A DNA stretch of 64,000 bases from Sphagnum compactum (GCA_965153455.1 OZ234493.1:1736001-1800000); one strand, 5' to 3'. Positions 31,841 through 45,000 are shown, counted from the stretch's first letter. Numbers and translations: made by a program. The notes: a model not told the origin generated them from the sequence alone.

Positions 31841-34039
31841 GTAGCTTTTGAATATTGGTTCAACTTGACATAGATGGTGATAACCTTTGTATGTGGGAAG
31901 GTAGCCTATGTACATACACTATGTATGTGCATAGTTGATTAATTGAAGTCCCCAACCCTTTGAAGAAAAAAACAAAAAAAACAAATGTTTGGGCAACAAA
32001 GAATGAATTTTAGGCAATGGGTAGTCTTTGAAAATGTTTCGTTTTGGATAGTTTAAAGGGCATTTGCACAACTTGCAAATTGAAGTCAACTTGGCAAGTT
32101 GGCAATGTGGACTTGGTGAAAAAACAATGCACAAAATATTTGACAAGGATGTTGGAGCTTGCTACATGTTTGAAAATTAGGTAAAACCATGTATATATAA
32201 AAATAAGGATAGAAATCCATCCACAAAAAGTACAAGGCATGTAAACACATGAAAGGAAAATCAAAACAATCAAAACAACAGTAATGAAGTAGAAGACCTA
32301 TAGTTGAAAGGGCATCCTTTGCCCCAAATTAGCTAGCTGGTATGTGTGGAAGAGATGAAAAATTGTGATTAAATGTGGCAATTTATTGAAAAATTGCAAT
32401 GGCTTGCGCATGTTAGAAGGCTATTGACATTTGTTGCCTATAGTAAGATATAAACATCAAAGGTACCAAGGAGGTATGCTGATGGCGAGTTATACTAGCA
32501 TGTACACAAGTCAAAAAGGAATCAAAATGAGGATGGAGACAACCATAGGTCTATATGGCAAGGGGAATGAAATCATCTATTGATGTTCGCTTTATGTAGG
32601 ATCGTGCCTTATCTTGAACGGTAATTGTTGTTGCATGCATTGTCATCGTCGAAACATGTTACATCAAATTTGTACGAGTTGGATTAGCAATGACAATGTT
32701 TGCTAGTCAAGGTTCAAAAATCGTTTCTAGTGATGATGATATCCATTCGTCTCTGTGTATGGTGGGGGAAAAGGTGAGAAACTTTTCTTTGTACGTGAAC
32801 TTTGTTTTTTGACATGATAACTACAACAATAGCTCAAAGCATATCATGGGTCATAATGTGTTCATGGCAAGGTAACAAATGGATACCCAAATCATCGATG
32901 GTACGATCACATTAACATCATGAAAGATGTGCAACCATAAGATGTGGTATACTAAAACAAATACGTAATGTTGGAAGGAAATGGGTTGAAAACCAACAAA
33001 ATGAAGGGGTGCTAGGACAAGTTAATAAACAAGCCCCTATTGCTAGAATTGCATAGGAGTGAAGATGTGTTCGCACAACATCTGAAGGAGCTTTTGCTAA
33101 AAGTGAAATAAATTTTTTCTTGTGTGTTTAATCCATATAAAAAAACTGCATTTGAGGATAAGATTGCACCATTAAACTCTCAAAAGGCAAGCCATCTGAT
33201 TGGACGACCTTACATAATGTCACACAGGTATCTTGTAGTGCTACTTAAAAAGGATAAGTACTAGCTTTTACATGTGCCACCAGATCAAGAAGAATAGGGT
33301 GATCATCTTGTTGGAAATGAAAGACTAGTGTAGGAATGATTAAAGCCCAACATTCAAAAAAAATAAAGGCAACATGTTGGACCACTGAGGGAAGGCCTAA
33401 CCCCCTTGAAGAAGTAGGAAAAGTGACTTGATGATGAGCCAAATGGCCCACTATGGTGCCAAAGGATCCTGAACCTTATAGTTTTTTCAACATAGCTATG
33501 GTATGAACATCAAACTCAATGTAATGCTACAAGATACCTAGTGATGGAAATACGGTACGTTGTGGGCATAAAGAATAAAAAACATTGCAAAAGTTGCCTA
33601 AAAATCTATAAGCGTAGAAAGGCTAATAATTATGTTGAAGTCCTCCTAGAACACTTGTAATACGAAGCCTAACTCCATAAATAGCAAAGAACCCACTTAA
33701 GCAATTAGAATATAAAGATTGGGCTTAGGTGTAAAAAAACCTAGAGGGAATGATATAGATTGGTTTAACCCCTATGGAAACTAGGCTACACATTTCGTTG
33801 ACTGCAATGAAAGTCCTAATGTTGTAAATTCCTTTTGTAATCGCAAAAAAAAAGTACCACATTTGAGGCAGGACCAACCATGTGTGTATCATTCGCCAAT
33901 GAGGGAAAAACTCAAGTAAGGTGGGTTGTTGCAGTAAGACAAAATGACTATGAAATCCTTGCGTTTAAAAGCCTTCGAGAAATAGTGGAAATGGGCAAAT
34001 CACAAATTTAACATGCAACAAATTAATAATGAAAATTGT
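31841..34039. other. No gene seen
   Basis: AT-rich DNA with only short open frames. No family motifs, splice-supported exons or repeats of clear structure were recognised. Confidence 0.45.
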
Positions 34040-34258
34040 GAAACGTTCATTCATTCATAAATTCATACATTTTACACACAAATATCATGCATTGAAAACA
34101 TGTTTGACACATAGATAAATGTGTTGATGAATGAAATATGAACCTATGAATGAACAAATGTCACACAGATTTCACATCTTTTAATAAATTTGTGTGTTGT
34201 GTTTCAATGCATGATATTAATGTGTAAAACATACAAATTATGAATGGACTAATGTTAC
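34040..34258. repeat. Inverted repeat (hairpin) with arms of about 65 bp
   Basis: The left arm is 34040-34106 and the right arm 34192-34258. Both contain ATATCATGCATTGAAA when read in the arm sense, plus CATTCATAA-like and ATTTTACACA-like words. The loop is about 85 bp. It abuts the end of the reverse-transcriptase relic. It may be a small foldback element or MITE. Confidence 0.7.
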
Positions 34259-34970
34259 ATGATTTCTGTTTTAAGTCGTGAAATGTTAAGTTTGTGATGC
34301 ATGTGTAAAATCGACGAACAAATGGGAAAAGTTGATCCAAGGTGTTGGTACATGCAAGATTGCAACTTTTGAAAAACAACTATTTGAGATACTAAATTAA
34401 ATGTGTTTCAAACATCCACCTATAATACCATCCACTTCGAATGTAGATATAACATAGCTTTAACCCCACGAACCACTATCTTACACCCACTTGGTGTTGC
34501 CACCCCAACCTAATGTGGACTAAAATGTTTTGTAAATGTATCCTCGAATTGAATAGTTAATGTGTGGGCAACCAATTGATAAATCACCTCTCCAATCACG
34601 ATGGGTTGAACACCTTTAGCTTGTTTCTCCAAAGCCAATAGTTGCAATGCAACAAGCAAGTGTGATATTGATGGAAAAACATGACCACGAATGATGTGCT
34701 CACATATTTCTAAAAAAAAAAAAACAACCATTAGCAAAGTCATTAAGGACAATGCAATCTTGCAAAAGCTCATACGCCATATTCGAAGGATGTGGTGAAT
34801 GTGTCAAAGCAAAAATAAATGTTTTTCTATCCAAAACAAGATTCATCTCTAGATGGAAATCATTGACAAAAGGGGGGAGGTCAACTTTAGCCAATGGATG
34901 AAAATGGCGAAAGGCCACAATGGTCTTAGTTGATGGGGCCGCATGAATGTTAAGGGTTAATGCACACACT
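34256..34970 (-). pseudogene. Non-LTR-type reverse transcriptase relic, copy 1
   Basis: On the minus strand, pieces of a plant retroelement reverse transcriptase appear in order but in different frames. They are a leader with HFHPLAKVDLPPFVNDFHL, then HIIRGHVFP, IGEVIYQLVAHTL and TKHFSPH, then (after a gap near 34400-34510) LDQLFPFVRRFYT. This matches the family whose conserved blocks I recall as HVPP, PIAIGEVLYRLVARTL, HFSPLQFGVA and LDQLFPFVRSFY. The YxDD catalytic block is absent. Frameshifts and internal loss make it non-coding. Confidence 0.75.
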
Positions 34971-36150
34971 ATTTGAACACATTACCTTACATGAACAAGT
35001 GTTTGTGTGTAACACAATCGTGTTGATAGAAATGGAATAAGATCTGGTGCCATTTTTGAAATTTTTTTAAGAAGCCAATGCTTATGTTTTAATCATATGT
35101 TCTTAATGATTTTAAGTCTATTGCCATGTATCGACACAAATGGGCACAAGTCTCTTAGTGGCCTTTCTCACCACCTTTTCTCTAATGGAAAATACAAACA
35201 ATAGAAATGGAAGAGCAAAAATGCATGCAAAGCTATTATGTTGGATGGATTGACAACCAACCAAGCTAAAGGGATATGCAATACATGTTAAATTTCGACA
35301 TGGAAAACATATGGAATATGATGGTATGAATGGGGGTGTGGTAACCAAAATGCAACACATTGATGATATTTAATGATGCAATCCATGTCTAAGTTAAAAA
35401 AGGAGGAGAAAACAGTAAAGCCGAGGGCATCAGCACCTTAGAAGCTAATGATTGGGTGCAAATTTTTTAAGGTGTACCAAAATCTTATCACATGTCATCT
35501 TTTTTTGTCTTTTTTACCTAGTTTTTTTTTACCATGTAAACACACATTTACGAATGATTATGATGCAATCTAGAATTGTAATGGTTTAAAATATAGTCTT
35601 TTTTAAAATTTTGACAATGTTTAACTCATTATTTTTTATGGGGATCAAAATATAGGGTAAATACAAACTACAATAAGGACTAAGCCTTTTTCATCATGTG
35701 TGGTACTCCTTAAAGGATTTTCACCCAATTGCCTTTGTGCGATGTTTGGTGTTTGGTGTTTGGTGACATGTTAAACATATTGTTGCTATGTATGAGCTAC
35801 CAAACTAGGACAAGGAACATGTGGACACTACTTATGGGATGGATAGGCCCTTAATATAGGTATAGATGATTGAGGAATAGCCCATGGTTGATGAGGTAGA
35901 CAAGGTGTGAAATGTGAAGACAAACTAGGTGCAACTAAAGAAACTGGATGAGGCAAAGTAGATGTGTTGTGAATCATCGAGTGAAGGGGTATAAATGTTT
36001 TTATGATGTTCTATCAAGTCATCATGATATCGAAATCCTGTTATGATACCTGTCGGCACTTTGATATCAATGAAACTACAAGGTCTACCATGCATATACA
36101 CATTATCTAATGAAACCTTAAACCTTAAATTGTAAACTGTAAACATTTTT
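34383..36150 (-). repeat. Retroelement-derived block, inverted duplicate of 55085-56895
   Basis: The complement of this block aligns with 55085-56895, including the reverse transcriptase relic, an embedded MITE and a 5' stretch around TACCATGCATATACACATT. The outer edge is a CTACC-type tract. The shared position of the MITE shows it was present before the two copies separated. Confidence 0.7.
35455..35725. mobile_element. MITE of about 270 bp, copy B
   Basis: The ends are GGTGCAAATTTTTTAAGG and, on the complement, GGGTGAAAATCCTTTAAGG. It has the same internal sequence as copies at 7846 and 55536. Flanking ATTGGGTG and CACCCAAT extend the inverted ends here. Confidence 0.7.
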
Positions 36151-36170
36151 AACCTACCTACCTATTTACC

Positions 36171-37839
36171 TAATTTGAATGAGGTTGATAAGGGTACCAT
36201 GTTACAATCATGCAAAATCTCTAAAACACAATAGAGGAAATTGCATAATTAAACGACTTAAAGATTTGTAATGGGGGAATTTAGATTCAATTCTTTCACC
36301 ACTTCCTCGAATGATTGGTACTATTGCAAATTTCAAGTTTTTTTTTTTTTTGCATGATCTTGTTCTTGTTCCTCAATCCAAGGCCCACCAATTTTGAACA
36401 TTAAAACTGTTAGGCCTTAAAATGGTAGTAATTTATAGAAACTAGACTCCATCTTTGCGTCCGTTACCTTGCACGCATGTTCTAACTTGTACTTGATCCA
36501 TCTTGTTCTTGCCCCTACTTCCTATATAATCTCAGCATCCCCATCTCCTCGCCTACATTTATACTACCTATGTGTGACCGCCCACATTTCCTCTTTTGAT
36601 CCACTTCAATATAGTCTCTATGGCCCACCCCCTTTCACCCTCTAGATCCTTGTGAACCTTTGAAACCTAATGCAAAGGACAAGTGAAATGAAAAAGACTT
36701 GTTTAAACAATTTAAAGGTTGTTTGTTTGTGCAAAGGATCGTTTGGATTTCATCACGACATCACCATTGATGGCAAACCTCGGAAAAAAACTATGTTTGT
36801 GTGTCTATGTATAGTATTATGACAAAAAAAATAGAGCAAATAGAGATAGACAAAAGAAAAATGGAGCTAATAAAAAATAATGAAACAAGGAGGGGCAAAG
36901 GAGTTTCTAGAGTTCTAGTATAATAAAAGGCGAAGCATGTGGCAAACATTGGTAAGTCTTGAGGTATTTTTTAAGATTTTCTTTTGTCCATTCTCATTTC
37001 TAGTGCAATTTCAAAGTTGGTACAATAACCCAATTCTTTAATTGGTGAAATTTGAAAATTTTATTCTAGATTCTGTTTTATCCATTTATATTTACTGTAA
37101 ATTTGAATTATTGCAATAAACTCAATTATTTCATTAACAAATTTTAAGGGTTTTTTTCCCAATTTTTTTTAATATCCATTCTCATTTAGTGTTCGTCTTC
37201 TTTCACAATGCCTCCACAACTCCCACAAAGTTACAAATTCAAATACTTTTATTTCAACAAGAACCCTACTATTGTTGGGCTTCTTGTGATTCTTGATCCA
37301 AAAGTAGTTTTTTCATCTCATGGTCTTTTTGCATTTTCCCTTCCATTATTTTTTCCAAGTAGTTCTTATCTTTCATTTACAAATCTAGATCTAAAACATA
37401 ATAAAAATCTCGTTACATTATTGAATGAATCACCTTGCCCCCCAAAAGAAGGTTTACCCATCTATTCAAATCCAACAACCAAAAAATAAAATTATGACTC
37501 CATTAGAAAGTTTGAACAATCTTGGGTTGCAAAATTTCCATAGGCTGAGTTGTGTTTAGAGATAGATGGCAACTTGCACATTGTAAAATGTAAATTTATA
37601 ACTAAACATGTTGAATAGAAGGAAAAATTGCTTGTTTTTAAGAAGGATTCTTTTTTTACACACATAAGGCACAAGAAGCTTAAGAAGAACATAAGGTCTA
37701 AAATGAAGAAAGGGGAATAGTATTCAAAAGTGTGTAAGCATGCCAAAAATGTCAAAAGTTTGTTCCTTGCACTTGACAAAGTATTTATACCCAACTGACA
37801 GTTAGGGTGGCAAGAGAGAAAACAAGAATAATTGTTTGA
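36171..37839. other. No gene seen
   Basis: AT-rich DNA. A 93-codon open frame at 37208-37489 lies just upstream of the hAT-like relic in the same orientation and could be part of the same old element, but I recognise no domain in it. Confidence 0.4.
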
Positions 37840-38960
37840 TTGACCAATGTAGTATAATTGCTACGACATGGGCATCCCATGTTGGAGTATGAATCCTTGA
37901 ACCCATTATTTGAATTTTTGGTACGTTGAAAAACAACAAGGAACATTAGATTGTACTTCAAATTAAACAATGGTAGAATTCATGCATTATAAAGTGATGT
38001 GGGCAACCATAGCTATACATGGGGGTTGCCCATTATGTTGTTTTGAGTTGTGATTAAGTATCTACATTTGACAACCAATCTTGGTTATATGTCTATAGTT
38101 ATATGGTGGATAATTGGGTAAGAATCCCAATTTTCATTTCTCTAGACCAAATGTTAGAAGGATCAAGGTCTAATAATTTAACAAAGGTTATTATGGAGGT
38201 TGTGATGACAGGTGGTGGTTTGCCACAAGAGCAAATTGCTAAGAAGCTCATTTTCTTTGGGGTGGATGGTGCCAATATTTTTCAAGGCATCAAGATTAGT
38301 GTCAGAAGGCAAATCCATGACAATTGTGCTCCTCATTGAATAGGGGTTCTATGTATGCCTCGTCACATTAATAGTAGTGTAAATCTTGTTGGGTTTGCCT
38401 TCGGTGATGTGGCTTGAAAATTTGTTACAAACCTTGCATTCATATTTTGCACATTCGCTTAAAAAACACTTGGAGTTCACAAAGCTAATTGAGTTCATAA
38501 AAAAAAACGGGAACAAGATTATTTGAAATGTGAAAATGAGATCGATCTTGATGTTCAACCTTGCTAAACAAGTGATGGTAGAATGCAAAAGTTTGTTAAT
38601 CAAGATGGTGTTGAATAACCCTATAAACTAGCAAGCCAAATTGAATTATGAACACTTTTGTGACCTAAATTTTTTATTAAACTTAGTTGTATTTTTCCAT
38701 TGTTGGAGTTTGTGCATGTTTTCATTCAATTTGCACGATGAACTTAGGGATTTTTATGTGTAATTTATTGGTAGTTATGAAGGTATGTCAAGGTGACATC
38801 TACAATATGTATTGTAATCCAAAGTTCAAGTTCATTGTTGACAACTTTTAAACCTTCAAATCTTCAATGGAATTCAAACATGAATGCATTGACATGTGGT
38901 GGATACCTAACTTGAATTCTGGAGTTTAACATTTGACATTTCAGTTGAATGGCCAACATG
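37840..38960 (+). pseudogene. hAT/DUF4371-like transposase relic
   Basis: From about 38046 the frame reads a CD-stop-VSTFDNQSW segment, then YMVDNWVRIPIFISLDQ, NNLTKVIMEVVM, then KKLIFFGVDGANIFQGIKI. This is the pattern of plant ZMYM1/DUF4371-like hAT-derived transposases (CDE, DNQSW, RIPI, FGADGxxxFQG as I recall them). An in-frame TAA at 38055-38057 replaces the expected acidic residue. After the stop at 38339, further family-like pieces follow in shifted frames (for example NYEHFCDL near 38645). No functional protein remains. The 5' and 3' limits are approximate, and terminal repeats were not found. Confidence 0.65.
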
Positions 38961-41514
38961 GTTGGGCATTGCATTGAGATTTGGAGACCATGTTGCCATC
39001 ATTTGTGATTGAAAGTTGTGTTTGTTGTTGTTGAATCGTTGGTGAAAAATTAGTTCAAAGAAAAAAGCTTGCAACTTTATGTGCTTCAAACCATTTTTTT
39101 TCCAATTTTCAACTTGTTTTGTGTATTTTTTTTCTAGTTTTTAGGTTTTTGTGTTCATGCAAATCCATGAACTATGTGTGTTTTGGCAAGGACTAGATAA
39201 GCTTTGATTTCAGAATTGGAAACTTTGTTTCTAGCATATGATGTCATGGATGTTCTTGGAATTATGTATCCCTAGTATTGGTTGCATTTAGATTTTAATG
39301 CATCATTTGCCAAACACCTTGATGTTATCAAAGTTGCATTTTAATAGGCAAAAATCCAATGGGTGAGGAAAGAAAAGCCTTATAGTTGTTGAATGTTAGT
39401 GATTTGGATTGCCAACAAAACATATTAAAGCTTACAAGGAAGTCAAATACAATAACATGTATGGCATTGCATTTTGACACTTATCTTTTAACCATAGTGT
39501 GGTACCTTGTGACAACATCTTAGATATTAATTTCTAGCTTCTTTGAGTATGTGAAAGTGGATGAATTAGTCATGGTGCAAATAGTAGGTAGTGTGGAAGA
39601 CAAAAAAATATTTCTTTACTTTGGCTTTTATGTAGTCAAATTTTCGCATTAGGTTCACTACTTATTTCTTACTTGTCATTCACATGTTTGCACAATAGTT
39701 TTAGATTTTGCAAAATTTCCCATGTGCAAAATGCATTGTGTAATGGAAAAGAGCACATCATTGATATTTTCATGATGGTTAGGGTGCTTTGCGAACTTCC
39801 TATGTCTGTTTTTGCAAATGTAGAAACTTGATGGCTTATGTTTCTATTTCTATTGAATTCAATGATTGCTTTACAAACCATATACCTTGGTTTCCATTTT
39901 ACTAGCATGGTTTTCCCACTCTCTAGAGTTTGATTGCAATGGTTTTTCTTTGTTGGGTCTTTTGAAGTTGTAAATGTATGACATATGTTAACTTGGCTTG
40001 ATTTTGTAGTTCACTTGTGTTGGAATGGCCAATTTTGAGGGTTTAATTCTCTTGCATGTCCTTGAGTTTACTTGTGAAATTTGATGGTTCACTTGTTTAT
40101 TCAATCTTTTGTGTTGTTATTTGCACATGTGGATCCATACAAAAAACAATTTATCACCATTAACACTACAATTTGGGACAAGTAAATGCCAGGTTCATAA
40201 AAAATAATTAGACTCTTCACTTGAAAAACCCCATGTGCAATATCAGAATGGCCAGAAGTCTTGAAGAAATTTTCAATGATAGCCTTATGTTAGCACCTGT
40301 GAATATAGAGGTAGGGCAAAAAATTTCACCTTAATAACTTTAGGGGCAGCCATATTGAGATTAAAAATCTGGCAGGACCAGCCAGAGCTCCTACCTAAAG
40401 TGGCTTTTACCCAGTTGACGATCTTCACAAGTGGCCCCACTGGCTACTTTGCAAAAAGGAAAAGCAAAACATTGCTATCCATCCTCAAGTCTAATATTTG
40501 TACACTAAGGTGCACTTTCATCCTCACTTTAAGTTGGAGATGGAAATTGTGTCAGGAGATTATCATACAATGCTTTTCTTTTCAATTTCCCCATGGAGTG
40601 AGGGTGGGAAGCATCTGAAGGCAGATTTGGACTTAACTGAGGACATTATTTCAAAGAACTCCTAAAACTGTAGCCAGTAGACATAAATGTGACGACACCC
40701 TCCCAAAATAAAAACAGTTTTCTGGCCATTTTAGGTGAAATTGTTTTTAGAAAAAAGGGAATATTTGTTACAGAAAATTCCATTTTCTAAAACCTGTGTT
40801 ACCTCTTGGTGCTTTTTTGCCAGAATGTTTTTACTAAATACTCCTAAATTTTGGGTGTTACAGACTTTGCCAAATATGTTCATATAGGAGATCATGGAAA
40901 TGCTATGGGCTACATGCTAGTCTTGAATTTCATCATGGTTTCAGCAATTGGGATCTCAATACATTTCAGGAATTCAAGGAAATGAAGGGGATAACGCACA
41001 AAAGAAAAAAAAAAGCAAGAAATATATTGTCCAGAAGAACATGGCAGTTTTTTCACATTAATGCAGTTGTGTCCATGATTTGCATGGGCAGAGTGAACCA
41101 GCAGCCACCAGTACGTGCACCATGAAGGATGGATGGTAAGTGATTAGAAAACAGTTTTCTGTTGGGTTCCACTTTCCTAGCTGCATTTTTACTATCTACC
41201 TAGTAACAACCCAAAAGCACGTTGTTAGTAGGTAGTAAAAACAGCCCTTACACCTATATATCAACTATAAACCATCTACTGACCTACTATTTACCTATTT
41301 TCTTACCTATCTACCTATATAGACACCAATTTCTTACAAAATGAGTTATCAAGGTGAAACCAAATATTAACTAAGTCAAGGTTCATCCAAAACATCCCCC
41401 TCCCCCCCCCCCCCCCCCACCCCTCCTCTAACTCTTATTACATATACATTTACCAATCTATGAAAGGTGTTACTTAGAACTAGCTAAATATACATCAACT
41501 CATCCACTTGAAAT
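38961..41514. other. Spacer and 3' flank of the intact aspartic protease
   Basis: No gene seen. Positions 40860-41100 are divergently similar to 58330-58560 (shared words such as ATGCTAGTCTTGA and TTGTGTCCATGATTTGCA), so the duplicated aspartic protease block includes 3' flanking DNA. CTAC-type repeats occupy about 41190-41320, and a poly-C run of about 18 lies at 41400-41418. Confidence 0.5.
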
Positions 41515-44500
41515 TTAAAGCTTTGAACAATCTGCGGATGCCCACCCAATTCGCTGATTCACTCGATCGAAAACCATTTGATGGTTTGCTTGTGCAAGGT
41601 TACCAATGATATTCACAAGCAGTCCAAACTCAGCACTGGGTAATATAGTGAGACAATATGAAGGGGGCTCCAAGTACAAAGATATGTAATTCTCTGGAGC
41701 CAGCACAAAGTGTACAGTTCCATTACCACTTGCATCTATGAAGTGGAATCTAATGGTTGGAAAGTCGTGAATTGAACCCTTTGTCAGGTTGAAGCACAGT
41801 GGAAATATGTCATCTACAGTGTGGTTGACTTGTGGTAAAGTTATCAGCCTCTGAAGTTCCTGCAATCATTTTACATGGAATCAGTCCTTTCATTTACTTA
41901 GTCCTATGCACTTTTGATCTCAATTGTCCATTGTAAAATGGATGCAATTGTAGAGCTTCCCTGGCCAGGGAAAACCAGGACACACCAGCACATTGTGCAG
42001 TATAGATGAGGTGTAGACGTGAAACACCATTTCCTTTGTGTTCCTGTGTCAGAGGAGGTTAATACAAAGTGGTTAGCTATCATGTATAAACCAGTGTTGG
42101 GTGGTTCTTGACTTTTATGAAGAACCTCCAGTTCTTTAAAAAGAATTAGGACCGTTCCAGGTCCACAGAAAAATGGAACCTTTGGTCCAGTTCACATCAT
42201 GTTCTTGAAAAAAATCCATCCATATTCCAATTCTGCTCAAAGGACATGAATGCACTTTTTCTTGTGTCTTTGTAAGTAAGATTTGGTGATGCAATTTTCC
42301 TTTGAACTGGAAGCAATGTATTGGAGAGAACCAAACACCTACAGGCTACTTACTACCTGTGTTCAGCAGTGAGCATCCCCTTTTCTGATTAATTTCGTAA
42401 GTAAGTTAGCCAGCCCAATCCTTGAAATCTGTTTGAGCAAGAGCGGATGAGGACACTAACCTGGGACACAGCAGTGTAAGCAACAGTGTTGAGGAAGGTA
42501 AATGCGCCGCCAGAGTCCCACAAGACGCCACCCGCATGAGTTGTTTTGTTGATGTGGAAAGTGTCTGGTGGGATATTCTTTAACAAGGTACCGTTCACGC
42601 TGATTCCTCTGAGGCCCACGTAATAATGTGGAGAAAACGTTTGGTTGACGATGGGTGTGTAGACCAAGTGGCGATGGAGTTTGAAGCCTTGTGGGCTTCC
42701 CAAGAAGAAGGTGCTCGTATTGGTGGTGGAATAGCTAAAGGGCACCAAGCAGTAGGAGAAAATCTCTGGATAGATGTTCCGCAGCTGGCTAGGTAGAGAG
42801 ATTGGACTTCTGCCAAGACCCAGGATTCCGTCTGCTCCAAAGAAGAAATTGGATTGGTTATGCCCACAACCAAATAACACATTTCGAATGGAAGTGGACC
42901 ATCCGTCTATGTTCGTGACTGTGAGCGTCTCGGACGCCACATTGCCTTGGGTGGTAAGTAACGGAGCGTATGTAATAGAGTATTTACATTCAGAGTCTTC
43001 GCAACTAACTCCAGCAACGTTGGGGTGGTCAATAAGAACCTGATGAAGAGAACATGAGAGATGAGTTTGTTATTAGCTTAGGGGCTCACATCATTGGGCA
43101 TAATTAGAGCTAGTCAGATGGCCCCAACATCTCACGGTAGGTAAGTCCCCAGGATGAGGGCATTACGGGAACAAGGATACCACCAGAGCTGACAGTCGAG
43201 GACCTTGGCTGTCACCTTGGCTAGCCCTGATATTGTGTCGTAGGTAAGGCCCTTGGACAACGAGGGCTTTACCAGAATAAGGGTACTGTCAGAGGCAGCA
43301 GCTGAGGGTGGTACTCGTATTCTGGTTACGGCCTTGTCCTAGGGCCTTTCCAATCCTAAAGCACCACTAGAAAAACACAATAGGAAGGAAGCTTACATTT
43401 GGTACAGACAAACATTTTAAAACGCAAGGTTCCTCGTTGAGGAAGGTAAGATGGTTCCCTGGACAGGAGTGAATCTTTCCTTTTTAAGGTAGCCTTCAAA
43501 TACACCAAGAAATTTCTCGCGGTGCTTTAGGAGACTAAGTACTGAGAAGTTTTCATACCAGGATCACTGGTGTGCAGAGATTCAAAAAAAAAACCTTGCC
43601 AAGTACATGAGGTTGAATATCAAACTAGCATCCGTGTAACGTTACACAAATGATGAATTACCATCTGGAGAATGGTTGTCAAATTGAGATCGATTTTAAG
43701 GAAAATTTGATCTCTTGAGGAGGTCGTTTTCCTAATTTGCAGCTAATAATCCTCGGTAGATATGCTGAGCCAATCTCAAGATCAAACCAGGTGGATGATG
43801 TGGGGCAAAAGTTTCTCGTTAGATGCATTTCGCGTACCTTGCAATAGTTGTCAGTGCACGATCTGTTTCTGTAAGATGAGGACAAGCTGGGATCAAATGG
43901 GGACCCAAAAGGATGAATGATGCATTGGTTGCAAGGCTTGCAATTCAGCCATAACAAGTCGCTTCCGGTATCAATTAAAACAAAGAATCGCTGCGGAGGT
44001 GTGCCAATTGACAGCGCCATCGTGTACTCAGTCAGCAACCCGTACTGAACATACGTTTCGTCTGGTATCACCTGGCTTTCGAATCCTCCATCGAAGGTCG
44101 AGCTCATCAATCGACGAGAGAAGTAATCCCGACGAGCTAAGCTCCTTTTCGCAGCCGCGGCTAACCTTTCAGAATACGAGCTAGTGTTGTAAGCTGCCTT
44201 TGACAATGGCGAATCTGGATGGTCTCTGTGTATCAATGGTGTTCTCAAGACCTGCAAAAGTCAAAAGTACATGAAGGCTCGATCTGCAAGAGATCACTTT
44301 CGACAATTGACTAGCAGTTTCATATCCATTTCTGAAAGCTCCTAACAAAACCAGCTGCCACACTTCGTTATGTACCTTAAGGACAGCAGATGAATCTTCG
44401 GTGGACACCTCAGACTGATCATCTGGGGACCGTGTAGACTCGGGCCAGCTATTGTGCAGCGTTGATGAGCCCGCATGAGAAAGGCTCTGTCCAGCGGAAA

Positions 44501-44597
44501 GGACTTGCCTTAATCCCATACAGGAGTGGCAAGCCTGCAAGATGACCACAACTTCCAACACTAGTAACACTGATCGAGCTCTCAGATTACACGCCAT
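41515..44597 (-). CDS. Nepenthesin-like secreted aspartic protease (A1 family), intact copy
   Basis: Exons in transcript order are 44597-44376, 44251-43838, 43039-42461 and 41859-41515. All introns are phase 0 with GT/AG borders, giving 519 residues. A hydrophobic N-terminus (VLLVLEVVVILQACHSCMG) is a likely signal peptide. The propeptide has LIHRDHPDSPL, as in the CDR1/nepenthesin group. Catalytic motif 1 is IDTGSDLLWLNC (exon 2). The flap/Cys region includes CEDSECKYSITYA. Motif 2 is WDSGGAFTFL (exon 3), where T or S is usual after DSG. The C-terminus has IIGNLAQANHQMVFD and RIGWASADC. The product should hydrolyse peptide bonds in the secretory pathway or apoplast. The conserved length and open exons contrast with three relics in the window. 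DSGG might reduce activity. Confidence 0.88.
43135..43306 (-). repeat. Tandem duplication in intron 2 of the aspartic protease
   Basis: A block of about 68 bp starting GGTAGGTAAGTCCCC at 43137 is repeated imperfectly from CGTAGGTAAGGCCC near 43239 (period about 104 bp). Each has a GAGGGC word, an AGGGTAC/AGGATAC word and a CTGACAG/CTGTCAG word. It is confined to the intron. Confidence 0.5.
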
Positions 44598-45000
44598 TTC
44601 CTATCCTGGAGGAGTCTCCTGCGCCTAAGTTGTCCTTGTTCACCACCGCCTGGAGGTTACTTAGCTCTTTACAAAAGCTTACAATCTTATGAACGGGCTT
44701 CTGATGGATTCAGTCAACGTGTGCTAGCGAACTCTTTCTTATCTCCTTCCTCCGCACGTGAGCATGTAATTTGGGATAATCCAGTGTCCCATCTACTAGC
44801 TTCAATCTGACGTGTGTGCTTCTCCACTTGTCCATAGATTTGACTACTTGGGCCAAGGAAAGTGCTACAGTCGCTGCTGGTACCTCATTTTCTACTTTGG
44901 TTGCAAAAGTCGCTACCACTGCCAGAGATGTAGGAAAGCCAGTCTACACTGAACTAGGACAAACTTGCTTGTTTGTATGGGAGATTCCCATATGAATGGG
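44598..45000 (-). promoter_or_regulatory. Probable promoter/5' flank of the intact aspartic protease
   Basis: This is the upstream side of the minus-strand gene. Parts are conserved in front of the dead copy at 25401-26080. No TATA box was identified with confidence. A 69-codon minus-strand frame at 44919-44710 lies here, but it lies in upstream sequence that is duplicated with the gene and is not supported as a separate gene. Confidence 0.4.
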
